Shown: piece by piece, positions 22,512-30,578 of the stretch
Numbering within the stretch: the stretch's first letter is position 1
Layout of the letters: every line of letters begins with the position of its first letter
NCBI GenBank assembly: GCA_050247255.1
Contig: JBFWUM010000043.1
Span: 1 to 38,597 of the forward strand
From: JBFWUM01 sp050247255
GTDB lineage: Bacteria > Acidobacteriota > Vicinamibacteria > Vicinamibacterales > UBA2999
Direction of reading: 5' to 3'
DNA: 38,597 bases
Notes under the pieces: model-generated
Seen by the model: the letters and a program-made list of their open reading frames with translations, nothing else
The model's database searches: none
What the model was told of the DNA's origin: nothing
Program-made: the position numbers and the translations under genes

Positions 22512-25500
22512 CTACAGTTCCGGAGCCGTCCGTACACGCCCGCCTCGTGACCGGCCAAACAGTCCGCGCGCGCGAAGCCGGATGCTCTCCCACGCCCCGG
22601 ACTCGCTGATGTCCTCGAAAATCGAGTAGAAGACCGGCACGGCGAGTAACGTCAGGAGCAGACACATTGCCTGGCCGCCCGCGACGAGCACGCCAATGGA
22701 GCGATTGGTCGCCGAACCAGGCCCAGAGCCGAAGACCAGCGGAGACATACCGGCGACAAGGGCAATCGTGGTCATCAGGATCGGGCGCAAGCGGTCGCGA
22801 TTCGCCTGGATAATCGCGTCATACCGCGTCATCCCCTGTCGGCGCAGCTCGCTCGTGTGGTCGATCTGCAGAATGGCGTTCTTTTTGACAATGCCGAAGA
22901 GGAGCAACACACCCAGGGCGGAGAAGATGTTGAGCGGCTCGCCGGCAAGGAACGTCGCCAACAGGCCAAAGGGGACCGCCATGGGGAGCGTCAACAGAAT
23001 CGTGACCGGGTGGATAAACGATTCGAACTGCGCGGCCAGCACCATGTACATGAATATGAACGACAAGGCAAAGGCGAGTGCGAAATAGCCGCCCGCGTTG
23101 GCCAGCTCACGCGTTTGACCCGTCAGCGTGCCCGCATACCCGCGGTCCATCCCGAGTCGCTCGGCCGTGGCCTGAATATCGCCCAGCGCATCGGTCTGCG
23201 AACCGCCTGGCGGAACATTCGCAAGCAGCGTAATCTGGCGTTGCCGGTTCAGTCGATCGATGTTCGCGGGTCCGGTTGCTTCCGAAACCGTGACGACGCT
23301 CTCGAGCGGCACCGTCGCCCCGTCCGCCGCCGGAACGGTGATGCGCTGCATCGCCTCCAGGTCGCCTCGAATCGCGGAGTCGGCGCGCAGGACGACATCG
23401 TACTGCTCGTTGCGTTCGTTGAAGGTCGTGACATCCTGGCCCGCCATCATGACGTTCAAGGCTTCGGAAATGCTGGCGACGTTGACGCCGAGATCGGCCG
23501 CGCGATGCCGATCGACTGCCACGCGAAGTTCCGGCTTTCCCGGGAGGTACGTCAGATCCGCATCGACGATATTGGGGTTGTCGCGAAGTGCCCCGAGCAA
23601 CTGCCGCGAGTACAGGTCGAGTCTTGCCAGGTCGGGGCCGACCAGGACGTACTGGACACCGGCGTTACGGAGCCCCCCACCCGCCAGCGGGGCGACAGAC
23701 TGCACCGACATCGTGAATTCCGGCGGATATCGTCGCGCTATCTCTCGCGCACGCGCGATCAATTCCGCCTGCGTCACCTCACGGTCATCGACCGGGACCA
23801 GCCGCACGAAGATCGTCCCGACATTGACGCCGCGGCCTCCGAACCCCACGACGGTCAACGTGTTGTCAATTCCAGGCAGTTGACGGCGCACCTCGCGCGC
23901 GATTTGCTCCAGGACCGACTGTGTCGCCGCGAGGCTCGCGCCCTCCGGGGCGCGTAGCCCGATCTCGAACTGCGACTCATCCTCCTCGGGAAGGAAATTG
24001 ATCCCCGCGAGCGCGAACAGGGGATAAATCGCCACGACGGCGAGTGCGGATGCCGTGACAATTGCCCACCGATGGCTCATCGACCACTCGAGCATGCGCG
24101 CATAGGCACGGTCGATCGGTTGGTAGAAGCGCGATTCTTTCGAAGTGTGGTCGCCGCCCGGCGTGTGCGCGGCCAGCCCCGGTGGTACCCGCATTGGAAC
24201 AGCCGCCGGATCCGGCGGCGCGTCTTCCGAGCGCGGCTTGATCCATCGGGCCGCAAGCATCGGGGTCAGGGTGAAGGAGACCAGCAGGCTGATCGCGATG
24301 GCCGCGGCCGAGGTCAGGCCAAACGACGACATGAAGCGGCCGACAATGCCGCTCATGAACCCGACCGGAATGAACACGGCGAGCAGCGAGAGGGTGGTCG
24401 CCATCACGGCGAGCCCGATCTCCCGCGTCCCTTCGATGGCGGCGCGGAAGGGATGCATCCCTTTCTCTTCGATGAACCGGTAGATATTCTCCAGCACGAC
24501 AATCGCGTCGTCGATGACGACGCCGACCATCAGCGTCAACGCCAGCATGGTCATCTGGTTGAGTGTGTAGTCGAGTGCCGCCATCACCGCGAAGGCGCCG
24601 ACGATCGAGGTCGGAATGGCAATGGCCGCGATCACCGTGGAACGGACGTTCCACAGGAACACGAAGACGACGAGCGCGGCAAGAAGCCCGCCCAGGATGA
24701 GATGCTCCTCGATAGCGGCCAACGAGGCCTCGATGAACTCGGACTGATCGCGCACCATCTTCACGGCGTAGCCCGGCGGCAGGAGCGGGGCGATCTCGGC
24801 CATTCTCGCCTTCACCGCGGCCGCGACGGCCGCCGTGTTGCTGCCGGACTGCTTCCGCACGGCGATACCGACAGCGGGACGGCCGTCCAGCATGACCGCC
24901 GTGCGCGGCTCCTCGCCGCTGTCCTCGACGCGACCGACATCGCGGATGCGAACCGGATAGCCACCGACGGTCGTGATCGCGATGTCGGCGAACGCCGCCG
25001 GGTCCGGGAGCCGTCCCAACGTGCGGATGGTCACCTCGCGCGCGCCCTGCTCGACCCGCCCGCCAGGCAGCTCCAGATTCTGCGTCCGCAAGGCACGCGC
25101 CACGTCGCTCACCGTCAGGCCGTAAGCGCGCAGCCGGTCAGGGTCGACGTACACGTGCACCTCGCGGCGCCGCCCTCCCAGGATCGCGATCTCACCCACA
25201 CCGTTAATCGACTCCAGGCGCTCCTTCACGACATTTTCAACGGTCGCCGTCACATCGATGACGTCGCCGGGAGCGCTGATCGAGAAGATGAGGATCGGTG
25301 CGGCGTCGGGATCGAGCTTCTGCACGACTGGCGGCTCGGCCGTCTCGGGAAGCTGCTGCAGCACGAGATTCACCTTGTCCCGAACCTCCTGCGCAGCGAC
25401 ATCCACGTCCTTGTCCAGGTCGAATTGGATGTTGACCTGCGACATGCCTTCCTGCGAGGTGGAACGCAGTTCCTCGATGCCGGAGATCGTGTTCACCGCC

Positions 25501-25709
25501 CCTTCGATGATGTCGGTGACCTCGGTTTCGATCTGCTGCGGCGCCGCACCGGGATTGATCGTAACGACACTGATTATGGGAAAGTCGAATCGCGGAAATC
25601 GGTCGACGCCGAGAGTGGCTACGGAGAAGCCGCCGACAACGGTCAGCGCCAGAATCAACATGGTGGCGAAGACCGGCCGGCGAACACAGATTTCAGCGAG
25701 CTTTTGCAC
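22512..25709 (-). CDS. RND (HAE1-type) efflux transporter
   Basis: The 1,065-residue inner-membrane protein is a proton-driven drug or lipophile exporter. It has the duplicated RND layout: TM1 at residues 10-30, a periplasmic porter domain, TM2-6, cytoplasmic linker, TM7, the second porter half and TM8-12. The paired aspartates of the proton relay are in GVVIDDAIVVLENIYR (TM4). The N-terminus (LAEICVRRPVFATMLILALT) is typical of MdtB/AcrB-like pumps. The start is GTG with GAGG upstream, 30 bp after the adaptor gene. Substrates cannot be predicted. Confidence 0.95.
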   Translation of the reverse strand: MQKLAEICVRRPVFATMLILALTVVGGFSVATLGVDRFPRFDFPIISVVTINPGAAPQQIETEVTDIIEGAVNTISGIEELRSTSQEGMSQVNIQFDLDKDVDVAAQEVRDKVNLVLQQLPETAEPPVVQKLDPDAAPILIFSISAPGDVIDVTATVENVVKERLESINGVGEIAILGGRRREVHVYVDPDRLRAYGLTVSDVARALRTQNLELPGGRVEQGAREVTIRTLGRLPDPAAFADIAITTVGGYPVRIRDVGRVEDSGEEPRTAVMLDGRPAVGIAVRKQSGSNTAAVAAAVKARMAEIAPLLPPGYAVKMVRDQSEFIEASLAAIEEHLILGGLLAALVVFVFLWNVRSTVIAAIAIPTSIVGAFAVMAALDYTLNQMTMLALTLMVGVVIDDAIVVLENIYRFIEEKGMHPFRAAIEGTREIGLAVMATTLSLLAVFIPVGFMSGIVGRFMSSFGLTSAAAIAISLLVSFTLTPMLAARWIKPRSEDAPPDPAAVPMRVPPGLAAHTPGGDHTSKESRFYQPIDRAYARMLEWSMSHRWAIVTASALAVVAIYPLFALAGINFLPEEDESQFEIGLRAPEGASLAATQSVLEQIAREVRRQLPGIDNTLTVVGFGGRGVNVGTIFVRLVPVDDREVTQAELIARAREIARRYPPEFTMSVQSVAPLAGGGLRNAGVQYVLVGPDLARLDLYSRQLLGALRDNPNIVDADLTYLPGKPELRVAVDRHRAADLGVNVASISEALNVMMAGQDVTTFNERNEQYDVVLRADSAIRGDLEAMQRITVPAADGATVPLESVVTVSEATGPANIDRLNRQRQITLLANVPPGGSQTDALGDIQATAERLGMDRGYAGTLTGQTRELANAGGYFALAFALSFIFMYMVLAAQFESFIHPVTILLTLPMAVPFGLLATFLAGEPLNIFSALGVLLLFGIVKKNAILQIDHTSELRRQGMTRYDAIIQANRDRLRPILMTTIALVAGMSPLVFGSGPGSATNRSIGVLVAGGQAMCLLLTLLAVPVFYSIFEDISESGAWESIRLRARGLFGRSRGGRVRTAPEL

Positions 25710-25739
25710 GGAGAACCTCGAGTCGAGCGGCGTTGCGCC

Positions 25740-26915
25740 TCAATTCCGCGTCGCGCGTTGGACGGTCGTCACCTTGGCGCCGTCGAACAGCTCCGACAGT
25801 CGGCTCGTCGCAACGCGATCGCCAGGAGAGACGCCCGAGACAATGCGGACGCCGTCCTCGCCGACGGGTCCCGGCTGCACGACACGCAGCCGGGCCACGT
25901 CGCCCTCGATCACGAACACGCGCGACGAATTGGTATTGGTGTCCGAGGCGATCGCCTCGCGCGGGACGAACACCGCCTGTTTGGTTTCCGGCAGCGCCAT
26001 CTCGGTGGTCGCGAACATGGCCGCGCGGATGCGACCGTTGGGATTCGGCACCTGCGCCTCGATGAGGACGGAGCGCGTGGACGGATCCAGTGCGGCGCTG
26101 ATGGCGGTGATCCGGCCGTCGATCCGAAGGCTGCCAAGCGCCTCCACCCGGGCCAGGACTGGCTGTCCGACGGCGATGCGGGCCGACTGCCGTTCCGGCA
26201 CCTGCAGCCGCAGCCGGATCGGATCCAGCTTCATGACCGTCGCGACGCGGGTGCCCGGCGTGACGTACTCGCCCACCGCAACCGCGCGATCGGTGACGAA
26301 CCCGTCAAACGGCGCCGTGATCGTCGCGTCGGCGAGCACCTTCTCGACAATGGCGACCCGGGCGCGAGCGTCCGCAATCGCGGCTTCGGCGGTGGCAACC
26401 CCCTGTCGTGTCGTCTCCGCCTCGGCGGAGGCCTGCTCCTGCAGCGATTTGGACACGTCACCCGTCCGGACCAGCGCCTCGTAGCGGACGGCATTCGCCT
26501 GCGCCAGGGCGTGGCGCTCCCGCGCCTGTGCGTGTGCTGCCTCGGCCTGCTGACGCGAGGCACGGGCCTGGTCGAGCCGCAGTTGGGCATCGCGCGGGTC
26601 GAGGTGCACGATGACCTGCCCGCGGCGTACCCTCGCCCCTAGATCAACCGGCGTGGCGACGACGGCGCCCGCCGTCTGAGCCGCGACCTGCGACTCTTCG
26701 TCCGCGACGAAGCTCCCGGTGCCGGTTATGGTGACCGGGAGGTCGCGCGCGGTCGCCGGTGCCGTCGAGACGGCGATTGGCGTCGAGGTGCGCGCATTGG
26801 CGGTCTGCACCGCGTCACCAGTGCCCTTGTCACATGCCGCTGCGAGAGACACAGCGATCGCCAGCGTTGTCGCGCCGCTGACGCGCCGCACAAAAGAGAT
26901 GAGGAAGGGGCTCAC
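25740..26915 (-). CDS. RND efflux periplasmic adaptor (membrane fusion) lipoprotein
   Basis: The 391-residue protein links the pump to the outer channel. The leader ends in SLAAAC, so the cysteine at residue 28 is probably lipidated. A biotinyl-lipoyl-like domain (GAVVATPVDLGARVRRGQVI) is split by a coiled-coil hairpin rich in Ala, Arg and Glu. It is followed by APFDGFVTDRAVAVGEYVTP and beta-barrel and membrane-proximal domains. The GTG start overlaps the tetR stop by 4 bp (GTGA), which fixes it and implies translational coupling. Confidence 0.92.
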   Translation of the reverse strand: MSPFLISFVRRVSGATTLAIAVSLAAACDKGTGDAVQTANARTSTPIAVSTAPATARDLPVTITGTGSFVADEESQVAAQTAGAVVATPVDLGARVRRGQVIVHLDPRDAQLRLDQARASRQQAEAAHAQARERHALAQANAVRYEALVRTGDVSKSLQEQASAEAETTRQGVATAEAAIADARARVAIVEKVLADATITAPFDGFVTDRAVAVGEYVTPGTRVATVMKLDPIRLRLQVPERQSARIAVGQPVLARVEALGSLRIDGRITAISAALDPSTRSVLIEAQVPNPNGRIRAAMFATTEMALPETKQAVFVPREAIASDTNTNSSRVFVIEGDVARLRVVQPGPVGEDGVRIVSGVSPGDRVATSRLSELFDGAKVTTVQRATRN

Positions 26916-27589
26916 GCGTGGACGTCCTGAGGCGAATCAGAAGACGGTGACGTCACGCCCCCGAGAATCAGATCCGTGTACGACGCAGTCGGCGTCTCGT
27001 CGGCCATGCGCTGCATCGGCAGGACCGTTTCCAGCAGGGCGTGGTAGCTGGGCACGGCCAGCATGAAGCGGACAAGGGCGTGGGGGTCGGCCCGACGGAA
27101 TCGGCCTGCCGCCTGCGCGGCCTGCACGTACTCCAGCAGGAAGTTGTACAAAGGCGCATAGTGCCGGTTACGAAACTCTCCCGCGAACTTGTGACATTCG
27201 AGCGCGGAGTGCAGCATCAGCCGCAGAAAAGCGGGATCCTGTTGCTGATGGTGGACCAGTAACGCGACCAGCCGCGTCACGACGCCCCGGTCACCATCCG
27301 CGCGTGCGGCATCGCGAAGTTCGTCCACCCAGCAGTCCGTGCGGGCGAGCGTGGCTTTGTACTCGAGGATGGCCGCGTAGAGATCCTCTTTTCCCGCGAA
27401 GTAGCGAAACAGCAGAGCCTCGTTGACGCCCGCGGCCTCGGCAACCGCCCGGGTCCTCGTGCCGCTAAACCCGTGCTCGGCGAACAGCCGGATCGCGACT
27501 TCGAGAATCTGTTGCCGTCGATCAACGCTGGGGAGACGGCGTGCTACGTCGATCTCGTCGGATTGAGCTGACAATGTTGAGGAATTCAT
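26912..27589 (-). CDS. TetR-family repressor of the efflux operon
   Basis: The 225-residue regulator has an N-terminal TetR helix-turn-helix (RRQQILEVAIRLFAEHGFSG, RAVAEAAGVNEALLFRYFAG, KEDLYAAIL) and a variable ligand-binding C-terminus. It is the first gene of the operon tetR-adaptor-RND-TolC, and a 35-bp palindrome ends immediately before its ATG. Inference: it represses its own operon until an efflux substrate binds. Confidence 0.92.
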   Translation of the reverse strand: MNSSTLSAQSDEIDVARRLPSVDRRQQILEVAIRLFAEHGFSGTRTRAVAEAAGVNEALLFRYFAGKEDLYAAILEYKATLARTDCWVDELRDAARADGDRGVVTRLVALLVHHQQQDPAFLRLMLHSALECHKFAGEFRNRHYAPLYNFLLEYVQAAQAAGRFRRADPHALVRFMLAVPSYHALLETVLPMQRMADETPTASYTDLILGGVTSPSSDSPQDVHA

Positions 27590-27624
27590 AGTAAGTGGTT
27601 ACTTCGTGTAAGTAATCACTTACT
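27590..27624 (-). promoter_or_regulatory. 35-bp palindromic operator of the tetR-efflux operon
   Basis: The arms AGTAAGTG-N-TTACTT and AAGTAA-N-CACTTACT are complementary except at one position, around a 5-bp centre, and the palindrome ends next to the tetR start codon. Its length could hold two TetR dimers. Binding here would block transcription start or the ribosome site. Beyond it, 27625-27785 shows no gene. Confidence 0.8.
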
Positions 27625-27785
27625 ACAATTGTCGAACTGATTGCAAATGCGATGGCTCCACAGTTCGCGCCGCGTGGTCACGCGCCGGGAACGTCACGTC
27701 GAGAACTGCCTCGGCATGGTCCACCTCGCTTGTGCCCAAATCCTGCTCAGAGCGTTTATGAGATAGCTTCGAGCTTAGCTTCCAG

Positions 27786-29552
27786 CTAGGGTGCGCTGAC
27801 TCTGAAGTCGGCCGTCCACGTGTGGCGGCCCCAGCCGATCGTCAGGCGGGCGCCATCACCGAGCAGCTCCAGGCGGGGCTCGAGGCCGGCGTCGCCCGAC
27901 GCGGCGCGCTCGTGGCGCAGGGGGATCTCGGCCACCACCGTGGCCTGGTCGAACTGCGTGCCCCACACGTCCGGCTGGCTCGTGACGGCCAGGCGCCAGC
28001 CCGGGCCGGCGCGCCTCAGCCAGAGCCCGTAGAGCCCCGGAAAACCGGCGGCGGCGTTCCCGGGCTTCAGCACGGTCGCACCGAAGCTGAGCGCCCTGGC
28101 TGTCCGGAGCTTCATGATCCCGTGCCCCGTGAACCGCACGACCCCGGTCGTGAGCGTATCGACCGATGCATAGGCGGCGTCGCCGACGGCCACCTTCGAG
28201 AACTCCAGCGTGACGCCGTCCTGACCCTCGAGCGACGCGGTGAACCGGTCGAGACGGTCCTGGTCCACGGCGTCCGGATTCCTACCGCCCCGGTCCGCCG
28301 TCGCGCCGGCGACCGGCTGGCCGTAGGCGATGTAGCCGAGCATCATCTCGTCAGCCGCGTGCGGGCCGAAGATCACGGGTTGCGTGGCGTCGAACGCCTT
28401 CTTCCCGCCGCGGGCCGGGCTGTTGTCGAAGCGGTAGAGCGCCTCGATGCGCGTACCGGCCGGCACGACCTTCGGCTTCACGTACGTATAGACCTCTTCC
28501 CACCGGTGGTCGTAGCGCGGCACGTCGAGCAGCACTTCCGACTTTCCGTCCGGGTAGAACGCCCGGTACACCACGGACGCCGTGCGCGAGTGCCCGTGCG
28601 GCCACAGCGCGAGGATTGTCGTCTCGCGGTCGAAGGTCTTTGCCGCGCCGACCCTCCAGTCGGCGTGCCCTGGCGGCACCTCGAAGTTCGTGTTGCCCGC
28701 CGCGTTGAAGCGCACGCGGTGCGTCGGCGTACCTTTCGCGAGCGTCAGCCCGATCTTCGACGTGTCGACCACCGCCGTGCCCGGGCCCTTCGGCTTGAAG
28801 TAGTGCATGTCCAGCCGCACCGCCGCGCCGCGCGGGGCGAGGTAGGCGAAGCCGTCGGGCAGCAGGCGCGGTTCAGCGCCCGGCGCCGCGCACCCGAGGG
28901 ACGTCTCGCGGTCGATGCCCGGCCGCAACGGGAGACGCAGAGGGATGACGAGCGCGCCGCACATGTGGTGGACGGCGGCGCTCCCGCCGACGAACTCGAC
29001 GCCGCGCACCCAGTAGTCGTCCGGCAGTTCGCCGACCTCGAACGTGATCATGTCCTCGCTGACCGCGTCCGCCAGCGCGTGCGATTCACCCTTCACGTCG
29101 ATGTTCGGTTCGCCCAGCATCCAGCCGTCCGGATGCACGGGTGGCAGCGGAGCAGGTGTGGTGGCGGGAGGCGTGCCCGCGGTCGCGCCTCCGCGGGCCC
29201 ACGCGGCAACCGTCGCGATCTGGGCGGCGGTCAGGCCGCGTTCGTTGATGAAGACGCCTGCGGTCGCGGCACTCGCGAGCCACGGCGGCATCTGCTTCGA
29301 CTCCACGGCCGTCGCGATCGCGCGCGCCCACGGGCGGACCTCGTCGTAGGTCGACAGTGGCATCGGCGCCACGAGGCCGCCGTAGCTGGCGCCCTGCCTG
29401 CGATGGCAGGACTCGCAGTGCGTGCGGAGGATTGGCTGCACGTCGCCGTAGTAGGTCGGTGTGCGCGCCTGCGCGGCGGGCCTCGTCTCGGGGAGCGAGC
29501 CGGCCACGGCCGCCGCCAGCACCGGGAGCATGAGCCGCATCGCGGACGTCAT
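27786..29552 (-). CDS. Cytochrome c / PHM-type copper monooxygenase fusion, exported
   Basis: The 588-residue protein has a signal peptide, a heme motif CESCH near residue 46, and a two-domain copper monooxygenase region like peptidylglycine alpha-hydroxylating/dopamine beta-monooxygenases. Ligands in the expected order: VHHM (two His near 195), LDMHYFKP (His near 250), WPHGHSR (HxH near 320) and DEMMLGYIAYG (Met near 403). So CuH (three His) and CuM (two His, one Met) both look complete. The fused cytochrome may supply electrons in place of ascorbate (inference). The ATG at 29552 follows GAGGGG; a GTG at 29564 is possible. It lies 13 bp after the phosphatase gene, so the two are probably co-transcribed. 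Confidence 0.78.
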   Translation of the reverse strand: MTSAMRLMLPVLAAAVAGSLPETRPAAQARTPTYYGDVQPILRTHCESCHRRQGASYGGLVAPMPLSTYDEVRPWARAIATAVESKQMPPWLASAATAGVFINERGLTAAQIATVAAWARGGATAGTPPATTPAPLPPVHPDGWMLGEPNIDVKGESHALADAVSEDMITFEVGELPDDYWVRGVEFVGGSAAVHHMCGALVIPLRLPLRPGIDRETSLGCAAPGAEPRLLPDGFAYLAPRGAAVRLDMHYFKPKGPGTAVVDTSKIGLTLAKGTPTHRVRFNAAGNTNFEVPPGHADWRVGAAKTFDRETTILALWPHGHSRTASVVYRAFYPDGKSEVLLDVPRYDHRWEEVYTYVKPKVVPAGTRIEALYRFDNSPARGGKKAFDATQPVIFGPHAADEMMLGYIAYGQPVAGATADRGGRNPDAVDQDRLDRFTASLEGQDGVTLEFSKVAVGDAAYASVDTLTTGVVRFTGHGIMKLRTARALSFGATVLKPGNAAAGFPGLYGLWLRRAGPGWRLAVTSQPDVWGTQFDQATVVAEIPLRHERAASGDAGLEPRLELLGDGARLTIGWGRHTWTADFRVSAP

Positions 29553-29565
29553 CGCCCCTCGCACC

Positions 29566-30483
29566 TCACCCGAGTTTGATCACGACCATGCTGACGTCGT
29601 CGGTCGGCGGCGCGAAGGCAAGGACGTCCTGCCTGATGGCGTCGTAGATCCCGCGCGCGGACTGATCCCGCGACGTGCGGATGACATCCTCCAGCCGTCC
29701 GGGGAAGTACGCGTCGTCACCGCGTCGATGATCCGACAGGCCGTCCGTGTGAATCAGCAGGATGTCGCCGGCGCCCATCAACTGCCACTCGTTGAGCTGG
29801 TAGGTCTGCTTGAAGCCGAGCGGCGCCTCGTGGGTGCTGCGGTCGATGGCATCGAGCGACGGCATCATACCCAGCGGAGGAAAGGAGATCGACCGCTCCT
29901 TGTCCACGTCGACGAACCGGTCCATCGCCCGCGAGAACACGACCGGCGTGGGCTGCCCGGCCGACAGGAACCGGAACGTGGCGTCCTCGGAGATCTCGCC
30001 ATAGATCAGCGACACGTACTTGTGCGCGCCGGAGGACTGAAAGAAACGGGTGTTGAGGTTCTCGAACAGCCGCTTCGTGATGTTGCCGAACATGTCCAGC
30101 TCGTAGAGCGCGCCGGTCAGGAAGGCCTGGTGCAGCATCGCGGCCAGCACGGCGTCCGTGGCCCGGTGGCCGGCCACGTCGATGAGCGCCACGCCGGCCA
30201 TGTGCTCGCACCGCTCGAGGTTCTTCACGACGTCCGGACGCCCCAGCTCGGCGGCACGCCTGGCGCGCGCGGCCAGGTCGAAGCGGCGCTTGAAGTCCAC
30301 GTAGATGAGGTGATCCCCGCCCACCGTGCCGGTCAGCGCCATGCAGCCGCCGAACATCTCGATCCCGCGCAGCCGGGGGACATCTCCGGAGCGCGGCACG
30401 AGGTACTTCGTGATGTCCTGGAAGTTCTGCAGTTCGCTCCGGAGCTGCGCGAGCGTGGCGAGGTCGTCGGGCGAGGTCGTCAT
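29566..30483 (-). CDS. SpoIIE/RsbU-type PP2C serine phosphatase
   Basis: The 305-residue cytoplasmic protein is a stand-alone PPM phosphatase of the SpoIIE class, which dephosphorylates anti-sigma-factor antagonists or similar switch proteins. Metal-binding and core motifs are visible: GGDHLIYVDF (Asp57), GVALIDVAGHRATDA (Asp102), ILLIHTDGLSD and TDDVSMVVIK. A helical N-terminal stretch of ~35 residues precedes the domain, without a sensor domain. A large helical insertion (residues ~65-95) is unusual. The partner is not in the window. Confidence 0.85.
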   Translation of the reverse strand: MTTSPDDLATLAQLRSELQNFQDITKYLVPRSGDVPRLRGIEMFGGCMALTGTVGGDHLIYVDFKRRFDLAARARRAAELGRPDVVKNLERCEHMAGVALIDVAGHRATDAVLAAMLHQAFLTGALYELDMFGNITKRLFENLNTRFFQSSGAHKYVSLIYGEISEDATFRFLSAGQPTPVVFSRAMDRFVDVDKERSISFPPLGMMPSLDAIDRSTHEAPLGFKQTYQLNEWQLMGAGDILLIHTDGLSDHRRGDDAYFPGRLEDVIRTSRDQSARGIYDAIRQDVLAFAPPTDDVSMVVIKLG

Positions 30484-30560
30484 GGGCGGCCGGGTGCCCC
30501 GATTATCGCCGAGGTGCGGGAACGGACCGCGCCGCCGGTCCGCCGGCGGGAGGTTCTAGA

Positions 30561-30578
30561 ATGGCCGGTGACGCATGA
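30561..30578 (+). promoter_or_regulatory. Five-codon leader frame overlapping the next start (ATGA)
   Basis: GGGAGG at 30548-30553 is well spaced for the ATG at 30561 but 21 bp from the ATG at 30575. The 30561 frame reads MAGDA and stops with a TGA that overlaps the 30575 ATG. It could deliver ribosomes to the larger gene by coupled restart, or be chance. Confidence 0.35.

Noticed and set aside
24072..26642. Very long open frame on the plus strand opposite the RND pump and adaptor (also 27822-29579, 36241-38253, 31238-33226 and 11125-12699)
   Set aside because: High GC leaves the antisense frames open; the translations are Arg/Pro/Ala-rich without domains, while the opposite strand encodes clear families.
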